Positions 1 to 5,506 of a stretch of 7,126 bases of DNA are shown piece after piece. A program made the position numbers and the translations under genes. This stretch comes from Syntrophales bacterium (GTDB lineage: Bacteria; Desulfobacterota; Syntrophia; Syntrophales; UBA2251), in contig JALNWL010000138.1 of NCBI GenBank assembly GCA_023230905.1, positions 1-7,126 of the forward strand, in the 5' to 3' direction. Under the pieces are notes generated by a model. It was not told where the DNA came from. It did no database searches and worked only from the letters and a program-made list of their open reading frames with translations. How positions within the stretch are numbered: the first letter of the stretch is position 1; each line of letters starts with the position of its first letter.

Positions 1-773
1 GTTCGGATCTGTCCTCGATCAAAACCAGCGCGGTGGACCGGGGCGATGAATTCGTCGTCAACGGGCAGAAGATCTGGAGCAGCGCCGCACACATCGCCGA
101 TTACGCATGGCTGCTCGCGAAGACCGACCCGAACGCCTCGAAGCACGCGGGCGCGACGTTGATGCTGGTCGACAACCGAAGCCCGGGAATCACGATTCGC
201 CCCATCATCAACATCTGCGGCATCCATTCATTCAACGAGGTATTTTTCGACGACGTGCGGGTGCCGAAGGAAAATGTCGTCGGCGGGATCAATCAGGGGT
301 TCTACTGCGTCATGCTGGCGCTCCAGTATGAGCGGATTTTCGTCGGAGCGGGGACCTTCCGGCGGGTGCTCGAGGAATTGATTCAGTATGTGAAGGAAAA
401 CGTCGGGGAACGGATTGCGCCTTGCGACAGCGGAGGCATCAAGCGCAAGCTGGCCGAACTGGCGACGGAAATCGAGGTGCTGTACGGCTATTACTGGCGC
501 ACGGCCTGGATGATGGACCAGGGCCTCATCCCCGAGATCGAATCCTCGATCCTGAAGTTGTTTGCCACTGAACTGTCACGCACGCTCGCTTCCACGGCCA
601 TGGACATCCTCGGACCTTACGGACCGCTCGAACGGGGGGCCCGGTGGGCGCCTCTCAAGGGGCGAATCAGCCTCGGCTACCTGGATGCCGTCTCCGGCCC
701 GATCGGCGCCGGGACGTCGGAGGTACAGCGGGGCATCATCGCCACCCGGGGATTGGGATTGCCCCGCAGATGA
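1..773 (+). CDS. Acyl-CoA dehydrogenase, 5'-truncated by window edge; likely catalytic subunit of a heteromeric ACAD
   Basis: FAD-dependent enzyme that oxidises an acyl-CoA to the trans-2-enoyl-CoA. The reading frame is already open at base 3 and begins inside the GSDLSSIKTSAV motif that follows the TEP signature, so about 140 N-terminal residues lie off the window. The GTG at 33 is internal, not a start. Visible parts are KIWSS (flavin-stacking segment, about 72-86), the middle beta domain, the C-terminal helical domain, and a family-typical end, GAGTSEVQR...GLGLPRR. At the usual catalytic Glu position of MCAD (YEGT) there is Ala (GAGT, codon 708-710). A Glu in QYERI (codon 330-332) sits where isovaleryl- and long-chain-type ACADs carry their base. 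The RxQFG flavin-contact motif is absent from the helical domain (YVKENVGER instead), as in large-subunit PimC-like ACADs. It ends 36 bases before the next ACAD, which carries the missing motif, so the two may form one enzyme. ACAD membership is certain; subunit role and substrate are inferred. Confidence 0.93.
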   Translation, partial: SDLSSIKTSAVDRGDEFVVNGQKIWSSAAHIADYAWLLAKTDPNASKHAGATLMLVDNRSPGITIRPIINICGIHSFNEVFFDDVRVPKENVVGGINQGFYCVMLALQYERIFVGAGTFRRVLEELIQYVKENVGERIAPCDSGGIKRKLAELATEIEVLYGYYWRTAWMMDQGLIPEIESSILKLFATELSRTLASTAMDILGPYGPLERGARWAPLKGRISLGYLDAVSGPIGAGTSEVQRGIIATRGLGLPRR

Positions 774-800
774 TCGTTTGACGGACGGCTTTACATGGGG

Positions 801-804
801 GGAG
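801..804 (+). promoter_or_regulatory. Ribosome binding site for the second ACAD
   Basis: A GGAG core inside the purine run 797-808 lies 5 bases before the ATG at 810. The in-frame ATG at 795 has no comparable purine run before it and would add five residues unlike the usual MDFxLSxEQ family start. The site therefore decides for 810. Confidence 0.7.
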
Positions 805-809
805 AGGGC

Positions 810-1955
810 ATGGACTTCAATCTGAGCAGGGAGCAACGGATGCTCCGGGATGCAGCAAACGATTTTTTGGCGAACGAATGCCCGAAGGCGCGGGTGCGCG
901 AGATCGAGAAGAGCGCGGACGGGCACGACCGGGCCTTATGGGAGAAGATGGGGGAACTGGGCTGGATGGGTTTGATCGTTCCCGAGGCTTATGGAGGCAG
1001 CGGCGGTGGCTTTCTCGACCTGGTCGTCTTGCTCGAGACGATGGGGTATCACCTCTGTCCAAGCCCGTATTTCGCGACCGTTCTGCTGGGCAGCGTACCG
1101 ATTCTCGCGTGCGGGAGCGAAGCCCGGAAGGAGGCGCTGTTGCCGGAGCTTGCCGCCGCGAAGCGCATCGCGACCCTGGCCCTGACGGAGACCGGCGGAG
1201 GGATCGAGGCAGAGGCGATTCGCGTCCCGGGGCGGATCCGCGGGAGCGGCTTTGAAATCGACGGGGTCAAGCTGTTCGTTTCCTATGCGCACGTTGCGGA
1301 TGTCTTGCTGTGCGCGGTGCGAACCGATGAGAGCGCCGTGCCGGAGATGGGGGTGACGCTTTTCCTTGTGGAGAGGGATCAACCCGGAATCTCGATCGGC
1401 CCAATGAAAAGCCTGGGGGACGAGCGCCCCTGCGAAGTCGCCTTCTCAGGGGTGCGTGTGACGGAAGGAGAGATCGTGGGCGGATTCAACCGGGGATGGC
1501 CGATTGTGGAGTCCGTGTTGGGCAAAGCGTCCGTCGCCCTCGGCGCGCAGATGATCGGGGGTGCGCAGGCGGTTGTGGACATGGCGCTACAATACGCCAA
1601 GGAGCGGACGCAATTCGGGCACCCGATCGGGAGCTTTCAGTCAATCCAGCATTATTTTGCCGACATGTGGGCCGACATCCTGGGGTCGAGGGACCTGCTT
1701 TACCGGGCGGCCTGGAAGATCACGGAGAATCTCCCAGCAGCGGGTGACGTTGCGATGGCCCGCGCAAGGGCCGGCAAGACCTACCGGCGCGTGACCACGC
1801 TGGGACATCAGATTTTCGGCGCCATTGGCTTCACCGAAGAACACGACATGCATCTGTACCACAGGCGGTCGATCGCGATGGATCTTGCCTTGGGAGGCGC
1901 CGAGTGTAGCTATCGGAGCATCGCGAATGGGTTATTCGACGAGGCGGGTGCTTAA
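810..1955 (+). CDS. Divergent acyl-CoA dehydrogenase lacking the catalytic Glu; likely non-catalytic subunit of a heteromeric ACAD
   Basis: A 381-residue protein of normal ACAD length, starting MDFNLSREQ. The N-terminal helical domain includes PEAYGGSGGG (58-67). The TEP..GSD motif is degenerate (TETGGGIEAEA, 126-136), with no GSD. The flavin segment reads LFVSY (155-159) instead of WITN or WSS. The C-terminal domain has an intact RTQFG (266-270), QIFGAIG (334-340) and HLYHRR (348-353). Both known positions for the catalytic base are lost. Counting back from RTQFG, the isovaleryl-CoA dehydrogenase-type Glu aligns with Ala240. The MCAD-type position falls in LALGGAECS (359-367), with no Glu in place. 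In ACADs the RxQFG and QxxGGxG residues contact the FAD of the neighbouring subunit, so this protein could complete the active site of the upstream ACAD. Comparable arrangements are the PimC/PimD pair and the mycobacterial FadE28-FadE29 and FadE26-FadE27 heterotetramers. Family is certain; lack of independent activity is inferred. Confidence 0.93.
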   Translation: MDFNLSREQRMLRDAANDFLANECPKARVREIEKSADGHDRALWEKMGELGWMGLIVPEAYGGSGGGFLDLVVLLETMGYHLCPSPYFATVLLGSVPILACGSEARKEALLPELAAAKRIATLALTETGGGIEAEAIRVPGRIRGSGFEIDGVKLFVSYAHVADVLLCAVRTDESAVPEMGVTLFLVERDQPGISIGPMKSLGDERPCEVAFSGVRVTEGEIVGGFNRGWPIVESVLGKASVALGAQMIGGAQAVVDMALQYAKERTQFGHPIGSFQSIQHYFADMWADILGSRDLLYRAAWKITENLPAAGDVAMARARAGKTYRRVTTLGHQIFGAIGFTEEHDMHLYHRRSIAMDLALGGAECSYRSIANGLFDEAGA

Positions 1956-2015
1956 CCGCGGGAGGCGAACGCCGTCCTGCAGGGCAATCCTGGATTGAGG
2001 GAGGATGAAACCGGT

Positions 2016-2037
2016 TTTTGGGAACGTGTTCCCGAAA
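2016..2037 (+). promoter_or_regulatory. Near-perfect inverted repeat upstream of the MaoC gene (possible operator)
   Basis: The arms TTTTGGGAAC and GTTCCCGAAA flank a 2-base centre. Nine of ten positions are complementary and the tenth is a T/G pair. It lies in the 111-base gap between the second ACAD and the MaoC gene, ending 29 bases before the MaoC ATG. The loop is too short and there is no T-run after it, so it is not a terminator. The shape fits a dimeric regulator's operator or a small hairpin in the leader. Chance occurrence is possible and no promoter boxes could be assigned beside it. Confidence 0.35.
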
Positions 2038-2052
2038 GACCCAGATGGAGAA

Positions 2053-2059
2053 AAGGAGG
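2053..2059 (+). promoter_or_regulatory. Strong ribosome binding site for the MaoC gene
   Basis: AAGGAGG, nearly the full anti-SD complement, lies 7 bases before the ATG at 2067. It decides against the TTG at 1995, which would add 24 residues with no resemblance to the hot-dog fold. Confidence 0.85.
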
Positions 2060-2066
2060 AAGACTC

Positions 2067-2525
2067 ATGGAGGATCGAGAATGGTTTGAGGATTACACGC
2101 TGGGAGAGACGCTGGTCAGCCCGGGGAGGACGATCACGGAGACGGACATCGTGCTCTTTTCCGCGTTTACCGGAGACTGGCACCCCCTCCACACCAATGT
2201 GGAGTACGCAAAAAAGACGTTCTTCGGCGAGCGCATCGCGCATGGGATGCTGGGCCTCGTCGTCGGATCGGCGCTGATCTTCCGGCTCGGGCCCCACGTC
2301 TTCACGCCGAAGAGCTTCATCGCCTTCTACGGGATGGACAAGATCCGTTTCACAGGTCCCGTCAAGATCGGCGACACGATTCGGTGTGAGGCGGTGATCA
2401 ACGAGCTGCGCGAACGGGACGAGAAGACCGGTGTCATCCGGTACGAGGCGACGATCCGGAACCAGCGCGACGAGGCGTGCCTGGTCTTCTATCCGGCGAT
2501 CCTGGTCGGCCGGAAAAAGGCGTAA
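2067..2525 (+). CDS. MaoC-like enoyl-CoA hydratase/dehydratase (single hot-dog domain)
   Basis: Predicted to add water across, or remove it from, an acyl-CoA double bond. The protein has 152 residues, the normal length for a single hot-dog MaoC protein that works as a dimer. The hydratase-2 signature is FSAFTGDWHPLH (31-42), with Asp37 and His42 as the expected catalytic pair. It is followed by the conserved RIAHGML (56-62), which lines the active site, and by the KIRFTGPVKIGDTI strand region (about 92-105). The usual Asn of GDxNPxH is His39 here, a variant I recall from other MaoC-like dehydratases, so it need not mean loss of function. It lies between two ACAD genes, 25 bases before the next start, and would hydrate the enoyl-CoA they make. 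It could act as an (R)-specific hydratase or as a dehydratase on a branched or dicarboxylic thioester; the sequence does not say which. Confidence 0.9.
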   Translation: MEDREWFEDYTLGETLVSPGRTITETDIVLFSAFTGDWHPLHTNVEYAKKTFFGERIAHGMLGLVVGSALIFRLGPHVFTPKSFIAFYGMDKIRFTGPVKIGDTIRCEAVINELRERDEKTGVIRYEATIRNQRDEACLVFYPAILVGRKKA

Positions 2526-2541
2526 AAAAAGCGAAAGAGAG

Positions 2542-2545
2542 GGAG
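2542..2545 (+). promoter_or_regulatory. Ribosome binding site for the third ACAD
   Basis: GGAG within the purine-rich run 2535-2548 lies 5 bases before the ATG at 2551. It decides against the upstream in-frame ATG at 2431, which lies inside the MaoC gene and would add 40 Arg/Ser-rich residues read from the wrong frame of that gene. Confidence 0.75.
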
Positions 2546-2550
2546 AAGTC

Positions 2551-3702
2551 ATGGATTTCCAGTTCAGCGAAGATCAGAAGATGTTCCGGGCCACACTGAA
2601 GAAGTTCGTCGACGACGTCGTCATCCCGAGGGCGCCGGAGATCGACCAGGACGGCGTCTTTCCCAAGGAGAGTTTCCAGGCCATGGCGGAACTCGGCCTC
2701 TTCGGCATCTCCATCCCGCCGGAGTTCGGCGGGAGCGGCGAGGGGATCATGTCGTGCGTTCTGGCCATGGAGGAGCTGGCAAGGGGCTGCGCCGCGACGG
2801 CCAACACGTTCGGCGCCCACGCGATCCTCTGCACGGAGAACATCTGCCGCAACGGCAATGACGAACAGCGAAAAAAATATTTGCCCGATCTGATCGCGGG
2901 CCGGAAGATCGGGGCCATTGCCATCACGGAGCCGGAGGCGGGCTCCGACGCCCTGTCGATGCGGACGCGCGCCGTCCGGAAGGGGGATCGCTACCTCCTC
3001 AACGGGACCAAGATGTTCATCACCAACGGCCCCGTGGCCGATTTGGTGCTGGTCTACGCCAAGACGGACCCGGAGGCGGGCGCGAAGGGGATCACGGCCT
3101 TCGTCGTCGAGCGGGGGTTCCCCGGCTTTTCCAGCGGCAAGACCCTGAAGAAGATGGGGGTGAAGGGATCGCCCACGGGCGAGCTGATCTTCGAGGACTG
3201 CGAGGTTCCGGCGGAGAACGTCATCGGCGCGGAGAACGGCGGGGTCCGGGTGCTCATGAATGGGCTCGACCGGGAACGGATCGTCTATTCCATCTGTCCG
3301 ATCGGGGTCGCCCAGGGGGCCTTCGACGTCGCCTTCCGGTACGCCCAGGAGCGCGTCCAGTTCGGCCTGCCCATCGTCCACTTCCAGATGATCCAGGAGA
3401 TGCTTGCCGAGATGGCCACGGAGATCCACGCCGCGAAGCTGATGGCCTACTGGGCCGCCACGACGGCCGACCAGGGGGGGCGCGTCCGTCTGGAGGCCGC
3501 CTACGCGAAGCTCTTCTGCTCGCAGGTGGGGATGCGGGCGGTCGACAAGGCCGTCCAGATCCTGGGCGGGTACGGCTTCATCAGCGAGTTCCCCGTGGAG
3601 CGGATGTACCGCGACATGAAGGGCATCGAGTTCGGCGCCGGGACGACCCAGATCCAGAAACTCATCATTGCCCAGGAACTGCTGCGCAAGGGGAGCAACT
3701 GA
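2551..3702 (+). CDS. Acyl-CoA dehydrogenase with complete active-site motifs
   Basis: A 383-residue, full-length ACAD that should work as a homotetramer, oxidising an acyl-CoA and passing electrons to ETF. The start is MDFQFSEDQ. Domains in order: N-terminal helices with PPEFGGSG (56-63); substrate/FAD motif TEPEAGSD (126-133) and MFITN (155-159); beta domain to about 230; C-terminal helices with RVQFG (268-272), QILGGYG (336-342) and FGAGTTQIQ (361-369). The MCAD-type Glu is Ala363. Glu242 in DRERIV takes the isovaleryl- or long-chain-type position, so the enzyme should be active with its base on that helix. Unlike the two upstream ACADs, it has every FAD motif in one chain. It follows the MaoC gene by 25 bases, consistent with co-transcription. 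ACADs with this base placement handle branched-chain and long-chain substrates, but substrate cannot be read from motifs alone. Short-branched, glutaryl-like or alicyclic acyl-CoAs all remain possible. Confidence 0.95.
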   Translation: MDFQFSEDQKMFRATLKKFVDDVVIPRAPEIDQDGVFPKESFQAMAELGLFGISIPPEFGGSGEGIMSCVLAMEELARGCAATANTFGAHAILCTENICRNGNDEQRKKYLPDLIAGRKIGAIAITEPEAGSDALSMRTRAVRKGDRYLLNGTKMFITNGPVADLVLVYAKTDPEAGAKGITAFVVERGFPGFSSGKTLKKMGVKGSPTGELIFEDCEVPAENVIGAENGGVRVLMNGLDRERIVYSICPIGVAQGAFDVAFRYAQERVQFGLPIVHFQMIQEMLAEMATEIHAAKLMAYWAATTADQGGRVRLEAAYAKLFCSQVGMRAVDKAVQILGGYGFISEFPVERMYRDMKGIEFGAGTTQIQKLIIAQELLRKGSN

Positions 3703-3812
3703 TCGTGGATCCGGAGGAGACCTGCGCACGGGAAACCCAGGCCCGGGCGGACTCCGGAGCCTCGCGTCGTAAGGGAGTGTCCAAATGCATTCGTAAACAC
3801 CAAAGCCTATAA

Positions 3813-3819
3813 AAGGAGG
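3813..3819 (+). promoter_or_regulatory. Strong ribosome binding site for the first acyl-CoA ligase
   Basis: AAGGAGG lies 8 bases before the ATG at 3828. Five in-frame ATGs occur within the first ten codons (3828, 3840, 3846, 3852, 3855), and a TTG at 3825 directly precedes them. Spacing favours 3828. Confidence 0.8.
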
Positions 3820-3827
3820 GAACTTTG

Positions 3828-5393
3828 ATGGACGAGCGAATGGCCATGAACATGATGCGGAGGGTCGCCTACGGGGACTGCCTGAGACGGGCGACGTTGA
3901 GGTACCCGACCCGGGAGGCCGTCGTGGACGGCGGCCGGCGAATAACATTTGAAGAGCTGAACCGCCGGGCGAATCAGTTTGCCAACGCCCTCAAGGGGCG
4001 GGGTTTCCAGAAGGGGACGAAGATCGCCTTCATCTCCCTGAATGCCCTGGAGCATTTCGTGGCCTTCTTCGGAACGGCCAAGGTGGGGATGATTTTCGTG
4101 CCGATCAACCCCTTGTTCAAGACGGACGAACTGGCCTTTGCCCTGAATCACGCGGATTGCGAGGTCGTGATCTTCAACGGCCTGATGTATCCCGGATTCA
4201 AGGACGCCTTCGCGAAGGCGGAAAAGGCCAGGCTCTTCATCGCGTTCAATCCACCGGAGGGGGACTTCGTCACGTTCGACGCCTTCCTCGGCGAGGGGTC
4301 GGGGGAAGAGCCGGAAACCATTATCGAGGCGGACGACGATCTCCTGATCCTCTATACGGGCGGAACGACGAGCTACCCCCGGGCGGCGGTCCTGTCCCAT
4401 CTGAACCTCTTCGTCTGCACGAACGGCATCCTCATCGACATCCCCTTCACCCATCAGGACAAACTCTTCATGGTCATGCCGCTGTTCCACGTCGGCGCCT
4501 TCATCATCACGAGTCTCGTTATGTTCGTCGGCGGCGCGGTGCATCTCTACATGCTGCCCGACATGAAGCAGATCCTCGTTAACGTGGAAAAGGAGAAGAT
4601 CACCTGCACGCTGCTCATTTCGCCCCTGTGGCGCCAGCTGCTCGACCATCCGGATTTCGGCAAGCACGACCTTTCGTCGCTCCGGCTGTGCGTCTATTTC
4701 ACCGCCGTCATGCCGGAGGATCTCCTCCGGGAGGTGATGGCCAAGGTCTGCCCCAACCTCTGCCTGTGCTTCGGCCAGACGGAGATGTCGCCGTCCACAA
4801 CCTGCTTCAAGCCCGAGGACCAGCTCCGGAAAATGAAGTCCCTGGGCAATTCGACGGTCAACGTCGAGATCGCGATCATGGACGATTTCGGCAACCTGCT
4901 TCCCGCAGGCGAGGCCGGGGAAATCGTCTACCGGAGCCCGCAGGTCATGAAGGGGTACTACAAGGACGAGGCGGAGAACCGCCGGGTTTTCGAGCACGGC
5001 TGGTTCCACAGCGGCGACGTGGGGTACCTCGACGAGGAGAACTACGTCTATTTCCTGGATCGGAAAAAGGACATGATCAAGACGGGCGGGGAGAACGTCG
5101 CCTCCCTCGACGTGGAGAAGACGATCTATCTCGATCCCCGGGTCCAGGAGGTGCACGTAATCGGCCTGCCCCACGAGCGCTGGGCGGAGGCCATCACGGC
5201 CTTCGTGATCCCGAAGCCCGGACAGACCATCGAAGAGAAGGAGATCATCGCCCTGTGCAAGGAAAAGATGGTGGGCTTCAAGGTGCCCAAGCGCGTCATC
5301 TTCCTCCCGGACCTGCCCCGTTCCGCGGTAGGCAAGGTCCTGAAGCGTAAGATCCGGGACGAGTACGTGGAGCTCTATAAAGGCGAACGGTGA
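3828..5393 (+). CDS. AMP-forming acyl-CoA ligase with an atypical ATP-binding loop
   Basis: Adenylate-forming (ANL) enzyme of 521 residues, the usual size for acyl- or aryl-CoA ligases. It should convert a carboxylic acid, ATP and CoA to acyl-CoA, AMP and PPi. Motifs in order: VPINPLF (91-97); P-loop region YTGGTTSYPRAAVLSH (176-191); PLFHVG (218-223); FGQTE (315-319); HSGD (394-397); hinge DRKKDMIKTGGENV (411-424); C-terminal lysine for adenylation, Lys503 in VGKVLKR. The P-loop is odd. The canonical TTGxPKG reads TTSYPRA, so Ser182, Arg185 and Ala186 replace Gly, Lys and Gly. The acyl-pocket strand, usually GGAxxP or SGAAPLP, reads VYFTAVMP (289-296). All other ANL motifs, including Lys503, are intact, so it is probably not a decayed gene but a subfamily with altered ATP or substrate handling. 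It sits 125 bases after the third ACAD and likely activates the acid that the ACADs oxidise. Substrate unknown. Confidence 0.92.
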   Translation: MDERMAMNMMRRVAYGDCLRRATLRYPTREAVVDGGRRITFEELNRRANQFANALKGRGFQKGTKIAFISLNALEHFVAFFGTAKVGMIFVPINPLFKTDELAFALNHADCEVVIFNGLMYPGFKDAFAKAEKARLFIAFNPPEGDFVTFDAFLGEGSGEEPETIIEADDDLLILYTGGTTSYPRAAVLSHLNLFVCTNGILIDIPFTHQDKLFMVMPLFHVGAFIITSLVMFVGGAVHLYMLPDMKQILVNVEKEKITCTLLISPLWRQLLDHPDFGKHDLSSLRLCVYFTAVMPEDLLREVMAKVCPNLCLCFGQTEMSPSTTCFKPEDQLRKMKSLGNSTVNVEIAIMDDFGNLLPAGEAGEIVYRSPQVMKGYYKDEAENRRVFEHGWFHSGDVGYLDEENYVYFLDRKKDMIKTGGENVASLDVEKTIYLDPRVQEVHVIGLPHERWAEAITAFVIPKPGQTIEEKEIIALCKEKMVGFKVPKRVIFLPDLPRSAVGKVLKRKIRDEYVELYKGER

Positions 5394-5431
5394 TCCGGCC
5401 TGCTCCATCCGTTTCCCGAACCTGCGGTACG

Positions 5432-5478
5432 CCGGCGTTCTCCCGTTATGAGCCGGGAGGACGCCGGGCCGAGTTTTT
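5432..5478 (+). terminator. GC-rich hairpin plus T-run between the two ligases (terminator or attenuator)
   Basis: A 14-pair stem (5432-5445 with 5454-5467; one T/G wobble, the rest Watson-Crick) closes an 8-base loop, TTATGAGC. Six bases later comes TTTTT (5474-5478). The stem is long and stable. The T-run is short and slightly distant from the stem, so this could be a partial terminator, an attenuator or an mRNA-stabilising stem rather than a full stop. It lies on the + strand sense: no T-run follows the stem on the other strand. It would separate or down-tune expression of the second ligase. Confidence 0.55.
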
Positions 5479-5496
5479 GACCGCCATCGGCAGAAG

Positions 5497-5500
5497 GGAG
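5497..5500 (+). promoter_or_regulatory. Ribosome binding site for the second acyl-CoA ligase
   Basis: GGAG within AAGGGAGAG lies 6 bases before the ATG at 5507. The frame is open back to a GTG at 5390 that overlaps the end of the first ligase. Those 39 extra residues would run through the hairpin and do not resemble the family, so 5507 is the start. Confidence 0.75.
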
Positions 5501-5506
5501 AGACCC

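Noticed and set aside
33..35. GTG as the start of the first gene
   Set aside because: The same frame is open back to base 3 and encodes the conserved GSDLSSIKTSAV segment, so the gene extends off the left edge.
1964..1990. Small inverted repeats (GGCGAACGCC; CAGG..CCTG) just after the second ACAD
   Set aside because: Stems of only four pairs and no T-run after them, so not supported as a terminator.
1..3702. Possible base-composition shift between the first two ACADs and the third (more C-ending codons in the third)
   Set aside because: Small difference judged by eye on short samples and not calculated; not strong enough to claim transfer.
3705..3812. 35-codon GTG-started open frame in the gap before the first ligase, with AGGGGAG nine bases upstream
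   Set aside because: The translation is Arg/Lys/Ser-rich with no recognisable motif, the start is weak, and an open frame this short is expected by chance in GC-rich DNA.
3808..3813. TATAAA resembling a -10 promoter box before the first ligase
   Set aside because: No matching -35 box is visible 16-18 bases upstream, and a transcript starting from it would begin within or after the ribosome binding site.
2434..3948. 504-codon open frame on the - strand spanning the third ACAD and the following gap
   Set aside because: Antisense to a clear ACAD, with an Arg/Pro/Asp-rich translation and no family resemblance.
3807..5408. 533-codon open frame on the - strand opposite the first ligase
   Set aside because: Its translation is rich in His, Asp, Arg and Val with no recognisable domain. 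It lies exactly antisense to a gene with all ANL motifs. In GC-rich genes the opposite strand often stays open, so this is a shadow.
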